The translations under genes were made by a program, and so were the position numbers. 64,000 nt of DNA, from contig JAGTWJ010000001.1 in NCBI GenBank assembly GCA_020064725.1, forward strand, positions 5,084,001-5,148,000, read 5' to 3'. This document shows, piece after piece, positions 34,942 to 48,754 of this stretch (its first letter is position 1; every line of letters starts with the position of its first letter). Source of the DNA: Drechslerella dactyloides (taxonomy: Eukaryota > Ascomycota > Orbiliomycetes > Orbiliales > Orbiliaceae). The notes below the pieces were generated by a model. The model saw only the letters and a program-made list of their open reading frames with translations, was not told where the DNA came from and ran no database searches.

Positions 34942-37900
34942 GCAGCAACTTTTCGAAATTTCATGCGTTGGTTCATTACATACTAGCATTTATAATTGAT
35001 ATTCATGTAATATAATATTAAGGGCACCCGCTATACTTTTTACCTTTTTACATTTTGTAATTATCAGTATTATATTAACAATCCTACACTGGCTTTCTCG
35101 CACACTCCAGATAGAATTAGCCAGGGATGCCTATTATCGTATGACAATGCATTGACATCAGAGGAGCATCGAGAAGCCGGCAACCGGCAGCCCCTTAGCC
35201 ACGTCGGCGAAAGTAATGGTCAGATCTATATTTACACCCTCAGATGACAGACCGCTCGAACCGAGATCTCAAGACAGCACCGGGGCCTAGTAGTCCGGGT
35301 CCAGGGCTTTCACGAATACGGAAATGTCCCCATGATCATCTAAACTTGTTGCATTTCGAGAGCGAGCTGTGTTGAACAGGAGGCCGCGATCTTGAGATCC
35401 TACGACGTAGGATGCCGTTGTCAGTCGGGAACCGAATGGCCAGGAGCGACTAGGCGCAGTGAGCTCGCTGATGCGACCCCGTGGGGTTGAGGTGGATGCG
35501 AATGCGCCCCCCAAAATCTCGCAGCTGGTAGCCTGTGTTGTCCTGATGTCGACCTTTTTGCCTCAAACTGAATGGCACACAACCAGAGGCAACCACGTTC
35601 TTCGCACATATCCGAGGCTGAGGGGTCGCATCCAGCTGCATGCGCGGCACGACCAAGATGGACGGCGTTCATAAGTTCCCTCGCCTCAGGTTACCAAGAT
35701 CATGGATTAAGAGGTGTTTGGCCATCCCCTCAGACCTGGCCAATCTGCGCGCTCAGTGGGCCTGCAGCTGCGACGTCGGCTTTCCATATCACACCCCGAG
35801 GAGATACACGTTCTCGAGATCAAACTTGAAGCTTGGCTTCACACCTCCATAACGGCATCCCGGCGTCTTGCAAGTGGAATCGTTAGACCTGTTATAAAAT
35901 ACGACATAAGTGTAAGGCAGCCGGCAGCATCCGCAGGCGCCATCCAGCCTGAGACCCACAGTGTGGTGGATAAGGATACACCCAGATGAGAAGGCTTCCT
36001 TGCTGGCCAGTTTCCAGAAAAAGTCTGCTCACGCGAGCAGAAGCCAGCGAGATGATGATTGCCGTGCAGGCTGTGCTTGGATTTCTTTTTTATCTTTCTC
36101 TCTTTCTTTCGTTCTTCTTTCACCTGCAGTATGCATGGGGAATGTTAGCAGTCGGACTCGTTAGCGAAGCATCCGGCGACGAATTGAAGTGAAAAGAAAA
36201 AATTCCAACCTGCATGTCGCTACTTCGCTCACGTCAAGCTTGCATATATGCGAGAGGCAACAGGCAGCAGCTTGTCATTCGATGCTAAGCATCAAGCATC
36301 AGGCACGGCCCAATCGAATCTTCATGCCAGCGGGACCGAGAGTGATTATATGGATTCCGGTGCCTGACGAGCGTAAGTTATGACCAAGCAAAGACGCGTC
36401 AAGCTCTAGCCCAAGGGCTTCTGGGCTCGACCGTCGACCTGTCATTACGATCGATAGAGCACGTTTCCCACCGTGTTTCCTTGTCAGTCAATATAAGCCT
36501 CATGCAGGTGAGGCTGTTCTGTACCTTACATGGTGAAGGTGTCATCTAACGTACAGGAATTCCGGAAGGAGAGCAGAAGCGGAGCTTGAATGGAGAAATG
36601 TACCCCACGAGTTTGTCGAGAATCGTGGGGGGAAGCCGCAGAGCATTCAAGTAATATGACATTGGACCACAACCCGAACTTCGGAGACGACCGATCCATC
36701 GAATCGTTTGGATGCGCGAATCGGCTTGGGGCGCCCTTGATCTGTTTCCACATCGAGCGATGACGGGCGAAACTTTGTGCTGTCAACCAGAAATCCAGTG
36801 GCATGCAAGTTGCAAGTTCTGTGATGACAGAAGACGATAATTTCTTTTCCCAATAGAACGCTCGTGGGATCCTGTGAAGATGAAAGGGGGAGGGTCCAAG
36901 CGAAAACCGAAATGTACCAATGAAATGGTAGGCTCGTTACGCCACCAATTTTGATAAAACAACAAAGATTCCAACCGCCTTTCCCCCGTATTCTTTCGTC
37001 AATCAATCCGGGGTAAAGGAATGCGACGTCGGAGGGAACAAAAGGAAAACAGGAAAAGTACAAGATCACCCTGCCATGCATGTAGCTGCCGTCGACGAAC
37101 AGGGCAAACTCCAACTCTCTGATTGGTGCCAGTCTATCGGGGAGACTCGGACGGGCTTTGTGTAAACCGGTCTATTCTCCAGAGTATATCGACAACGACA
37201 GTTTGATATCGCGGTCCAATTGCCCAGCGGTTTTGACACTCTGTGACTTGAAAACGCGAATGCCAACCCTTTTGAATATACGACTGACACTTTTGACTTT
37301 TTGCCAACTGGCAAGTATCTCGAGGATTTGGGAATAGTGGTTTGAGGGTTGAAATCGCGCATTTAGGCAAAAAGCCCCTACGGCTTGGAAAGATTCGGGT
37401 TTGCGGCCCCCACTTCCATAGTCTCATGGACCCCCACTCCTGGATAGCCTCGCCCACCAAGAAGGGTCAAACAGCCGACGAGTTATTTTGCGTGCACCGA
37501 GGATCCGGGATAGACGAACTTCGGGTCGGAGCGTCATGAACAAAAGCGGTGCCACTGCACTGAGGGACTTAGCTCTGACGCCCGGCGTGAGGGTGTGCGA
37601 GATTGTGCGTGTGAGAGTATAGCCATGGTGGACAGCTAGCTTGAGCTCCACGGACGCATTCTACACTGCAGATCGCCGACTACAGAATTAAAGGGATCGA
37701 ATGCAACTCAGCACCATTTTCAACCGCTGTCGTTGCTTTTTCAACTGCCATTCGAGGATCGGTTCCATCAGCGCGTCCAGAAGAAAGGCTCGCCTGCAGC
37801 ATTTTTCCTGGTGCGGGGTTGCGGATTATTGATGGGAAGGGGAGCATCAGCAAACCATATGCGTGTGGCGTTCATCAAAACAAAATGCAAGCTGGGAAAG

Positions 37901-40734
37901 AAACTTGCTCCCGCGTGACGCCCGCCAGGTTCTTTCCCATGCTGCCAAGCCGCCGCTACTCTTGCAAAAATCAAACTCAGACGAGCATTTATGCCAATAA
38001 TGCTCCCATGCATGCACCGTCCATCATGCTTTCAATTTCGCAAATGCATCGGCAGGCATTTGCCAAAATACGCATGATCCCTGGAATCCTTTGTGCAGTT
38101 GCAGGGGATGGCGAGAGTTGGTAGGAACTGGCTGGCCTCTGAGCAGGAGGTTGTTGCAAGCTCATGTATGACAATGCGCGGAATATAATTCCTAGGATGT
38201 ATTTCCTCCCGGGTTGACCACACGGGAGTGTTTAACGAGGGACACTCGGACGCGGACGAGGTCAAGTTAATCCGACAGCTCAAGCAAGAGCTGCCTGACA
38301 GATAAGGCCCCGCCACGCACGAGGTGGAGGTCCGAGCCAGTCGCTAATTTGAATTTTGGGTAACGGATCAACATGCGCCATGTTCTGGGACGCAAGTTTG
38401 ATTCAGCGCGGGTAAAATATTTGCCCCAGATCTCTTCGGCGTTGGCTTGATTGATTTGAATAACTGTCAAGAAGGGTGGCGATACCTCTAAAGGAATTGG
38501 TACCGACAATTTTTGCTGGGAAATATATCTCAGGGGACCGCTGCGACAAATCCCGATGCAGAGGTTCCGAGGCGGCCTTGCGACGTGAAAAGCCAATGCC
38601 GCGTCAAGCGGACTGATAATCTCTGTGCCCCGGGGCATATGTACTGTGAGCGTACTGCAGGGTGGCAGTAGTCAATAAAGTTCAAGCCATATAAAGGCAC
38701 ATCTATTCTTGCTGCTTGTAAATCTTTTCCGCAATTGCTTCCGGATCTTTGGGCGGACACTGCGCAGGCGCGGAGGGTGCAGGTGTATATTATATTAGCT
38801 AAGAAGTAGGAAGTAGACACCGGTTCCGCGTGTTCTATATCCGTACAAAGTCCATATACCCTTCGTCTGCTCGCAGAAAGATTTTTCCGTAGCTTCCAAA
38901 GGAACCGAGCAGTCAAAGAAATGTTGAGCCAAGATATAGGAGCTGGTCGACCCACGCTTTTAATTTTGACGGCTCGCCGGCCCTGCGTCTCAAGAGAGTC
39001 CTCAGCAAAGGGTCAACGTGTGATATCTGCAGTTAGGCCTGTCTCAAGTTAAGGTTGTCTGTTGGGTCCCGTAGACCCACCTGACAATGTTTGTTCAGCT
39101 CCGAAGGTGGGTTCTATGATGTGACCATTGCCTCTTTGCCGGGAGGTGCGCACTCTTCCGCACGCATGCACGCTCGACCAGCATATCCTGTGCCGTACAG
39201 GACGAAGCGAGCATTGTGTGTCGTTAAGGCCTGTCGAGTTTCAGCTCGGAACATCACGCAGATGGACGGAGTCCGTGATGTATGACCTCGAAGCCGAGCC
39301 ATTGATATGACAGTCGGGCGACCTGAGAAAGGGATGGAAGGAAGGGCTTTTGCCGTCTGGCGAATCTTAGCCGTTTCGGAAACCGGACAAGGCGAGAAAC
39401 CGAGGCGGAAGATACGTAGATACAAGTGTTCTACCTGATGGTGCGAAGGCTCTTTGACGTTCGGTGCGAAGGCGGTCGATCGAGGGCGGTTGGCCGGTTC
39501 GAGCGAGTGAGGTTTAGGTACCAAGCCCACGCCCGCCGCTGCAGCGTCGCCCCAAGTCCTCCTCGTCGGGCCAGCTCCAGCCAGCACGGCTCAACTCGGC
39601 CCTCAACCTCAACCATAACGTTGTGTGCTCTTGATGTATCATCTTTAGATCGGCTTTGCGGTGGGCTACGACAGCGAGGCGAGCTTGAGCGCTCCTGCCT
39701 ATTCGACCTTCAATGCATGCCTTGCGGGCATGCATCTGGGCGTCTGCGTCGGTGATCTGATGGCTCGCATGCAACCTACGGACGCCAATAATTTTTCCAG
39801 AAGCCGGCACACGAGGATGCGCCTCGGGGCTGACAGAACCACCTTCCCGTTCGATGAAGGCCTCGCCATTGCCTGGCCATCCGTCCCGTTTCTCGATCCT
39901 CGGTCGCGGTCAGGACATCCCCGACAGTGCCCCCATCATCCCGCCCAGGATCAATCGGCTATCTCTGCGAGGACGAAGCTCTGGTGTGTCCTGCTGCCCT
40001 CCTGTTCTGTGCCGCGCCAGCTGTGGACTAACCCTTTAGCGAACTAGCATGGCATGGGACTGGTTGAGCGCCTGAAAGGCTGCACCGACTCTTTGATCTG
40101 AGAGCTGCTACTCCGCACTTCTGATCCAATCGCGATCCAGCAATCCAAGCTTAGGCCGTCGAGTCCCTTGCTCTTTTTCCAAGCGACCTTTGCCGGCGGT
40201 GTTTCTACCTACGCACACGGTTTCGTTCCGTGACCGAATTCCACTTTGGGATCCCTATAATATCTGCGTGCATCGGCCGACTGGTTCCCGCAGGCCATCC
40301 GCGCTGCTCTGCTGTGTACTCGCGGTTCCACGGTTTCACAGTCTCGCAAACCGGTGTCAAGACATGTCTACGGAACTGGCATACGCAGATATCGAGCCGC
40401 TTGCTCTGTCTGGCGGAGCTGCTGCATGTCGTATTGTGGGAGGAGTGCTTCTTTCATTTCAAGCTTTCCCGTTGGCCTGATTGCCCAAGCCCAACTTCCC
40501 CCAAGTCGATTTGGCTCCCTGCCGGACCATGCCCGGCCCCATGCCATGTGCACTGATATTCCTTTTTCTAGCTCTGCGACAAAGCTCGAAAAAGAGGCCA
40601 TCTCACTTTCCGAGCGATTAAAGCGGGACGCCTGTAATAGCAACTCAAAGCCCCGTTTCTCTTGCAAATTTGCCCCCTCCCTTCTCTTCTGGTTAAAATT
40701 TTTCGTTTAGTTTCGCAGCAGTTCACCAAGATCC

Positions 40735-40759
40735 AAAAAAAAAAAAAAAAAAAAAAAAA
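40735..40759. repeat. Poly(A) tract of 25 bases
   Basis: Uninterrupted run of A in the region upstream of the zinc-finger gene. It could be a homopolymer tract or the tail of an old retrotransposed copy; no adjacent coding relic was recognised. Confidence 0.9.
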
Positions 40760-41546
40760 GAAGGTTGTGTGTCGTGAGTACCATACCCGTTTCTTTCATT
40801 ACTTTTTTTCCTTCTACATCCCCTCTCTGCGATTTTACTGGGTCGGTCACCTGTCTGTCACGCAGCGCTGCCGTCGATTTCCACAGCCGGTATATCTGGT
40901 TGGGCACCTCCCCGGCCGTCATTCGACTGCATGCTGCTGTGGATTCGAAATAGTCTTTTTGATGTCTCCAGTTTGATGCACGTAGACGCAAAAGCGGCGT
41001 CCAGGCCTCGCTTTCAGCTGCTCGCATTTTCCGGCCCATCTTCCCTGTATGCCATCATTTAATCTTTTCTAATAATCCAGTGTTTAAGCAACTTCCGCCA
41101 GGGTATCGTTGAGGGGCAGGTCGATCGGGCTTGGTTCTCGACACCCTCTGCCACGACAATTACTTAGCGCTTGAGATCTCTTGATCTGTCATTAATTCCT
41201 CAACTGTAAATTCCTCTCCCACTCATCGTAGTCTTCTCGCTGTTCCCTTGCAGCGCCTTTCTCCGACCTCGTCCCTCGATCCAAGGTCCATCCTCCTCAG
41301 CCTTGAGCATCGCTCCCCCCCGTCGAACCTGCGTTTGGCCTGTTCCCGTGCTTGCGCCGCCTGGGTCTGTTTTAGTTTCCCGAGCGTTATTACTAACGAC
41401 ATGTTAATGTAATGTACTTGTCATGTACGGTGCATGCAGATAGATATGCCTCAGGGATTTTCTTGAGACCGCACCTATTTCCCCAATCGACACTCGAAAT
41501 ATCCGCCGTGCGCCCTGATTTAAGAACCCGCCGCGCCTTCAGCCCG

Positions 41547-41870
41547 ATGTGCAGCTATATCTGAATTCGAATTTCTTCCTGCCAGCCAGCATATCTGGGG
41601 GGTCTGCATTGCATTGATGCTGTCAAACTCAGCTGCGAGCGCACGGAGCCTCAGTCGCATCCCGAGTCCCAAGCACCTCCATTAGAGTCGGTCCTCTCCC
41701 TTGCTTTAGCATCTTCAGCAATCCCTTTCGACCCTCGCGCATTCCTTCCTGCGCACCTGGAGAAATTGGAGGAACCACGCCTGCTTGACTTCCCAGCCGG
41801 CATCCGTTAAAGCATACCGCAGATTCGACCATCACCCAGTTTCGGTAACCATCACATGGCCCGCGTCTGA
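41547..41870 (+). promoter_or_regulatory. Cluster of short upstream ATG-stop frames before the zinc-finger gene
   Basis: Three small frames precede the main start: 41547-41564 (5 codons plus stop), 41617-41685 (22 codons plus stop) and 41856-41870 (4 codons plus stop). If transcribed as leader they would be uORFs. Transcription is not shown by the sequence. Confidence 0.3.
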
Positions 41871-42306
41871 AATCGAATCAGCCGAAAAGAAAACCCGCAC
41901 CGCTCCAACCCCAACTTTTGTCACCTGTAACAACATTTCCTGTGTAACCTCTTGGGCCAAAATATATCCTTTCCGTGAACCTGGATTGGCGACCGTTGGC
42001 AGCGGGGAAACGCCTAACTTATCCGACCATTCGGCGTCTGCGACTTTCTCTGGTGGGAGTTGCGCACCTCTGAACTCCGCCGCCCGCATTTTGTCCGCCC
42101 GCATCGGTTTCAAATCGCAACTCCAGGGCGCCTTGAAACGTCGGCTCTGCTGACAAAAACGTCACTTCTACATTCATCCCGTTGCGAAATCGTTCAACCA
42201 TATCGAATCTTCGTGCCAAGAATTATTCCGGTGCCTGAGGAGGGTGGTGTTGGGATACCTGGAGGCGACTGGGAATTGTAGGTGGGCTGTTCAACCCGCG
42301 CACAAA

Positions 42307-45300
42307 ATGGCGGTTGCTCAGTATCAGCACACGGTCCCGCCTGCTGAAGAGCCGAGGAAAGACAAGGACAGGGACTCGAACTCTGAAGACCACCTAGCAG
42401 ATCCCATGGAGGAGGAGGAGGAATCCGACAAGGAGATGGTTGACGCTGGAGCCGCACCAGGCCAAGCCGTACCTATGACAGGCTCGCAACAGAAACGAAA
42501 GCGACGGCGAAGTCGGAAGGGCATGGATAAGAAATACGAATGCACACATCCTGACTGTGGCAAGTCCTACTCAAGGGCGGAGCATCTCTATCGCCATCAG
42601 CTAAATCGTGAGTTCGCACGTATCGCACTTCCGTGAAGATATACTGCAGTACACTAATACGTGGTCCGACCTCGTATCGTCTTCTAGATGAGCCGAAGCA
42701 AATATACAATTGCTGCTTCCCAGACTGCACACGGACATTCGTACGCCAGGACCTCTGCTTAAGGCACCAAGAGAGACATACAAACCGGGGCTCGCAGCTC
42801 CAGCGCAAAGATATGATGCAGCATAGCCCTGTTATCAAGCAAGAGCGAAAGACTTCTCTTTTCAAGGCATCTTCGTCGCCTGATACTTCTGGTACAGTCA
42901 TGAAGGAGGAAGTTCCATCACCAAGTATGCCCGTCAAAACTGCGATATCTCCCAGCACCCTATCAGGCTCAAGCACTACTTCTGCCAAACAGGCTGACTC
43001 AAAATCGAAAGCCCGACGGGCACCAGTGATCGAAACCAGCGCTAACGCTCGAATGCGAAACGAACAACGACCACCTGGCGCATCAGTGATGTCGCCTACA
43101 GCGCCAACCGGTAGACGTGGGAGTATCGATCCCCCAAGAAAAGCAGACCCGGGACCTCCTCCCGTCGGACGAGACAGTGCACAGTTCCCTATCAATCTCG
43201 TGAACAGCCAAACCCCGCCGCTTGTAAACTCAGGCTTTCACCGGCCGAAACTCCAGACGAATATCACAACATCGAATATTAGTCTCCCACTCCAGTCGCC
43301 GTATGGACCTCAAACTCCCCACTCTGGCAATCCATACTTACGGTCTCCGCAACAACAAGGACCCCAGCGTCCAAATACCAACGAGAGTATGAACGGAAGC
43401 TATAGCCACGGCCACCAAATGCAGAATACCTACATTCCTCCGACCGCCTTCCCGCCGTTTTCCTTACCACCACCTGGTTACCAAACTATGGCACAGCCTC
43501 AGACTAACCAGAACTTTGGTGTAACATCCCCTCCTGCCAGCAATAACTCTGCAGACCATAACGCTGGGAGCGCTAGTGCACCCCCTAGTAGTATAACACA
43601 AACCATCGTTGATCCGACACAGTTTTCCGTTCCAGTGTTTGGAGGCGATAGCTACAACCGATCTCCTTTCATGATCACAGATGATTTTGCTGCTTGGCTA
43701 TTTGACGATGCGACTTTCGGCTTCTCTCAGGCTAGTCGCTCAGCGGGTCTTGCAGCTTCCTTCCTCGAAGGGGCCACCAATCCATTCCTCAACGGCCTCT
43801 ACTTAGGAGACCCTGCCTTTCCTCAGCCACCTTACTACAACACTCCTTATCATCACCCGATGTCCGTTACAAGCATCATCGCCCCTCCGTCCCCTCCGCA
43901 GGAATCGCTATTATCTGAGCACAAGCGTCAAGAGCTTATCGATGTGATTGGCGCTTATCCCGACTCTTCTATTCCGAGCCACTGCACATCACATTTCTCG
44001 ACCATCAAGAACCTGTGCTCAGAGAATCAGGACGATGACGCTGTTCTGGGCCTTAATTCTATGCAGCTATATATTTCGCTATTCTGGCAGCATTTCCACC
44101 CTCAACTACCAATCCTCCACAGACCGACTTTTGCTGCTGACAAGACAGAGAATATCCTGCTACTGGCGATCATTGCTATCGGGGCTGCCTGTGTCGACCG
44201 TACACACTTCCCACAACTGGCACCAGCTGCGGCCGATCTCTCTTGTGTCCTCGCGATGAACTTGCGGTGGCAGATATTTGACCATGCGGATTTCCGACCT
44301 CCTGCAAAACTATGGATATTCCAGGCGCTCATTCTTCTGGAAACACATGAGAAGATGTACTCGACAAGACAACTCCACGAGAGGGCGCATATCCATCACG
44401 CCACAACGCTTACTCTCATGCGCAGAGGCAGCTCTCTTCAAGGCCGTTGCGCGCTGGACTCGCCTCCCAGCATCAGGGACGAGAAGATTGGTGGCAACAC
44501 AACTTCCCACTCCTCCGGTGCTTCGACGCCAGACGAGTGGTGGAACCACTGGATTGCTAGCGAAGCCACCAAGAGAGCGGCATTTGCTGCTTTCGTGCTC
44601 GACTCGGTCCATGCTACCATGTTTGGTCACTCGGCGGTCATGGTCGCTCACGAGATGAGGCTCGCTCTCCCATGCGACGAAGCTCTCTGGACGGCAACTT
44701 CTTCCGCAGAAGTCGGTCGATTAAAGCAGGCTTTGTACAACAACGGCGTGAAGCCTATCATGTTCCTAGAGGGCCTCAAGAGGACGCTGAACGGAGGAAC
44801 TGTTCGTACCAACTCGTTCGGAAGGACTATCATCATGGCCGGCTTGTTGAGCGTGAGTTGGCACATGAACCAAAGGGATCTACAGGTCAACTCTCTGGGC
44901 GTCGGGCAGCTCGGTGCAAAGGAGAAGTGGAGAGGATCTCTAACCAGAGCCTTTGATTTATGGCTATCCGACTTTGACAAATCACTTCACTCCAAAATAC
45001 CAGCCACGGAACGAGGGTCGCACGACGAGCCAAACTTCTATATGCCAAACCACGACCTGGATGTCGAACACGACAACGTCTTCGAATCCAGGACCGTGCT
45101 ACATCACCTCGCCCATATGGCGATGCATGTGGACATCGTAGATCTGCAAATATACGCCGGAGCGAAGCGTCTACTCGGCAGATCTATCGGAGGAAACGAC
45201 TCCACTCTCGCGTCAAAGAAGATGAAGGACTGGGCTAACACCGCTCGGGCCCGAGACGCAGTATATTATGCTCTGCAGTTCCTGAGACAGGTCCTGCTTC

Positions 45301-45710
45301 CAACCGCTCCGGTCATGCCTCACGAAGATAGCTCCAGCGCGCCTACATCCTACGTTGCGAGAGATGACTATCTCCTCAACAGGCCGTGGGTCCTGTATTT
45401 TGCCACATTGGTCGTTTGGGCGTATGGCGTCGCTCTAGATGGGCCGCTCCAGGCGCCTATCTACGTCCCGCAAACCTCGCAAGAAAGACATCGCGACATG
45501 CGAAATTACCTCATCAGAGTAGGACACCGCAAATCGCCCGACGAGCTTTCCGATATCACGGACCGAAACCGCAACCTGGGACTGCTTTTGGTGCTGCAAA
45601 AAATGTTTGGCGAAATGCGGTGGGAACTGCTCCAGGAAGCTTCGAAGCTGCTCGGCCAGTGCATCGAGATTTCGAAAGGGCTGATTCCACCCGCAAAAAT
45701 CAAAATCTAA
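42307..45710 (+). CDS. C2H2 zinc-finger / fungal_trans domain transcription factor
   Basis: Two exons (42307-42607, 42688-45710) give 1107 residues. After an acidic start and a basic nuclear-localisation-like run (KRKRRRSRKG), finger 1 (C79-x4-C84-x12-H97-x3-H101) is completed across the 80-base intron. Finger 2 follows (CCFPDC ... RQDLCLRHQERH). Then comes a long Ser/Pro/Asn/Gln-rich linker, and from about residue 470 the fungal-specific transcription factor domain (LYISLFWQHFHPQLPILHR, later an Arg-rich helical region to the end). Fungi have several such C2H2 plus fungal_trans regulators; I cannot assign the target pathway. It lies 7.4 kb from the siderophore NRPS, so a cluster role is possible but unsupported. 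The ATG is the first Met before the conserved region. Confidence 0.9.
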
Positions 45711-48658
45711 TATACGGCGGAACAGCCAATCTTGGGGACGACACACACAATTGAAACCGATGGGACCAAAAAAATCATCACACATCATTACTCTCCGACT
45801 CCCTTCCAGTGTTTATAATTCAGCTTCCATTTACGTCACGTCATGTTCATAGTAGTCTAATGTTCCTATTTACGTGTTTCCTTATGGGTCTCGGAGCTCT
45901 TTGGGTGGTTTTTGGTTTATGTGTTGCATTTTCTTTCGAGTTTTCTACATCTTCAACGTGGGAACTCTATTTTATCTCTTCCCTCACTTTTCATATATCC
46001 CTTTTTTTAAAGCAGGGTTTGAATTTCTGCGGGTTTTCTTATACAGCGGTCCATCTCGAAGGAATTATATTACCCTGGGCATCCATTTTACAATTCTTAT
46101 ATTTACTTACATTTCTATTTGGTTGCACTCTTGTCAGGTGGTGCTACGATATCATTCCTTGTTTTTTGGACTTCAAGCTTCAGATTCTGCCTTTCATATA
46201 ACGTTTTCGAGCATTGTCGAGATACCGCGAATGAAGTTACGGATGGTTTCCTTATGTTATGGGTGAGAATGCTAGTGGTTGCATTTGTCGATAGTTATGG
46301 CTATGGGTTGGAAGCGATATCGCGATGAGCGTGTTTTCGCAGTATTTTTCTCATCGGTTGCTTCTTTTTACTGCTTATTTACTTAAAATTTACTTCATGT
46401 CCAACTTTGATTCACACTATAATGATATAATCCATCACCCTGTGACCGCGAATCAAAATGTTTTCATACTATAGATCATCATGATAATGTTAATATGTAA
46501 TACGTGCGCCACTGTTTCGACTTCAATGTGCTTATGCATAGATGGGTCTCTGTCTTCTATTCTGAGCAGGATGTTTCGAAGAATCGCACGCATTCTACAA
46601 GAAATATTTTTTTCCGCACGCGCTGGTTTGTCATTTCAATCTTATCACGCTGATATATTACTCAGGGTCGGGATGTCAAATCGTCAAACCCAGTCATGTC
46701 AGCTTGAATTCTGCTGGAACGAGGCTGCACTTACGTTTTCATTTGTACATTTATTACCTATTCTCGCAACTTTGTTGTTACACGCAAGAGGCTGGAAGCG
46801 GATGACAGACGTCGAGACGGCAGGCGTCTGGTTATTAAGATTTACGTAATACAGAAAAAAAACCTGGAGAAGGCGAATGTCAGAGCGGCAAGTTGGTAAT
46901 GTGACCACTCCGGTGCCGGAAGTTGAAATCGGATCCTTCGGAGAGAAACGGCCGTGGCCTGCGGCTATCGGATCTATGGCTGGCCGTAAGGCTACGGCTC
47001 TCACCACCATAATTGGGCATACTGGCCTGGATGATGTCTGGGGTAAGACGTCTTAGGATTGTATTCATGAATTCATATGTGTTGGGCGTGTTGTATTTCT
47101 TTCCGATGAGCTCCGATAATTTATAGAGCCGTGCCTAAGTACCTATAGATCTACTAGTTTCTGCACCACTCTACCCGAATAGTGTATAATGGAGTGCGTA
47201 GCTGGCGGAATTGGCCACTTGCACTGAGAAATATATTTGATCGTCTATAAGCTCGTATAATCGTTCCGCGATATTAGCGAGTACTTATCTTTAATCCTTC
47301 CAGAACTCCCAATCAGCATACTCGTCTCGAGATCTCGGATACGGATCACGGATTCGTCTCGGATTCCGAATTGTTTGCGATAGCGAAGATTTTGGAATCC
47401 TACGCTACAGGAGATCACGAGACGACACCAATGATTATCTGGCTTCCGTATTCTCTCTAGCCCGCTATTGATCCTCGTTAGTTTAAGTTTGAATGTCAGA
47501 TACCAGGTACAAGTTCTATCTCGGCACTAGCCATTGCAATCGAGTTCGAGGCTTTGCTAGCGTCGAAAATACCAGGAAACTTTGGTCACTTTAGCGGCCA
47601 ACAACCAGCCGGCTAGCAAATCTGCCTATCATCACGAACATTACGCCCGATTTGCCAAAAGCCTAAGTTCGCCAGGTTAATTCCAAGCTCAAATACTAAT
47701 TAATCGGCAATGGGATAGCGCTAAACTTGTTTATAAGTTCTATGAGCCGTTTGGAAGGTCGATAGAGCTATTTTAGTAGTGGTTTTGAGTTTGCATCGGC
47801 TTTTCGGTGTTCCGGGTGGGTATTCAGCCAGTGCGACCCCCCCGTTCAACTCCCATTTCCGCCCCTCTGTGCACGCGTGCACATGCGTTCTTCAGACATG
47901 TATTCTGTTTAGTCGTCCCTCTCTATAGATCTAGAGTTGGAATATTCAGGTATGTCATGCCATGCCATTAGGAGTGTGCCGTATACGCGTAGGTTATATC
48001 GGATGTTTCCACTTTAATTAATCAAATTTGAAACACCAACATCGATCATACTGAGTTGGAGTATACGAGTACCCGAGTCCTGGCGTCACCATTGTCCAAC
48101 TTGCTTGGTGTATCTTGCGCTAACGTAGGATTCTTGTGGGCTTGAGCTACAACCACCAGACCCACGCATTCGAACAGCAGAAGGGCAATTGATTGTAGAC
48201 CTAGAACGCCAATAATACATATAGATGGCGAATTGATGCCTCCTTGGCAAAATTTATGAACCGCTGGGAATTTGTGCAAGAATAATAGCAGTTCTATCTG
48301 GATAGAGTCTTCTGGAGTCAGTCAAACGTAGGAAGTTGCAAGAAAGTTATACCGCATCTGTACTCTATGGATCTAGAACTAAGTTGAGCTGAGGGGGCAG
48401 ATGCCTCACAACAATACTATAGTCAAACGTATTTTGTTTGTGACTGGTGATACTGGATATGCCAGTATACACACATAGAGGAATTACAACCGGCGAGATC
48501 TTCAGAAGATGGCTTTCGTATTTCAGAGTCGAATGATTGTTCGCCCCAAAAGTTAGTGTATCAAGTGCTACAGCTCTGGTGACATTTGCCCCAAGTTCTG
48601 CAGACTAGATTTGAGACGACATTCATATATTCACCTGCAGCCATCACCTTCAACAAAC
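45711..48658. other. AT-rich gene-free stretch
   Basis: About 2.9 kb downstream of the zinc-finger gene. The first kilobase is T-rich and gives hydrophobic chance frames (45809-46266), probably 3' UTR and spacer. The rest shows no gene or clear transposon; the only nearby feature is the tRNA at its right end. Confidence 0.55.
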
Positions 48659-48754
48659 GGTGGTATGGCACAATGGTTAGCGCATTCGGCTGTTATATCT
48701 GGTTCTCCCAGGTAAGCGACCGAAAGGTTGTAAGTTCGACCCTTACTACCACCG
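48659..48754 (+). tRNA. tRNA-Asn (GTT) with 23-base intron
   Basis: Acceptor stem GGTGGTA/TACCACC pairs at all seven positions. The anticodon stem TTCGG/CCGAA encloses C-T-GTT-A, then an intron (48696-48718), then A38. The T arm GTAAG-TTCGACC-CTTAC is perfect. The text AATGGTTAGCGC ... TTCGGCTGTTA ... CCGAAAGGTT matches eukaryotic tRNA-Asn. The D stem has one A-C mismatch (GCAC against GCGC). A T6 run at 48762-48767 would end Pol III transcription. It may be functional or slightly decayed. Confidence 0.82.

Larger units (their letters stand above)
34942..42306. other. 7.4 kb stretch without recognisable genes
   Basis: Between the NRPS and the zinc-finger gene. I read both strands for domain-like frames and splice-linked exons and found none. 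The last part (about 40800-42306) is pyrimidine-rich, holds short ATG-stop frames and may be promoter plus long 5' leader of the regulator gene. A 25-base A tract sits at 40735-40759. Confidence 0.55.

Noticed and set aside
36647..37114. 155-codon minus-strand frame in the 7.4 kb gap
   Set aside because: Starts at a non-ATG codon and has no domain-like conservation pattern.
40735..40759. Poly(A) tract as a retrotransposon 3' end
   Set aside because: No target-site duplication or coding relic could be recognised beside it; recorded only as a repeat.
45809..46266. Overlapping hydrophobic frames after the zinc-finger gene
   Set aside because: They arise from T-rich 3' flank sequence; two overlapping frames look equally hydrophobic, which argues for composition rather than coding.
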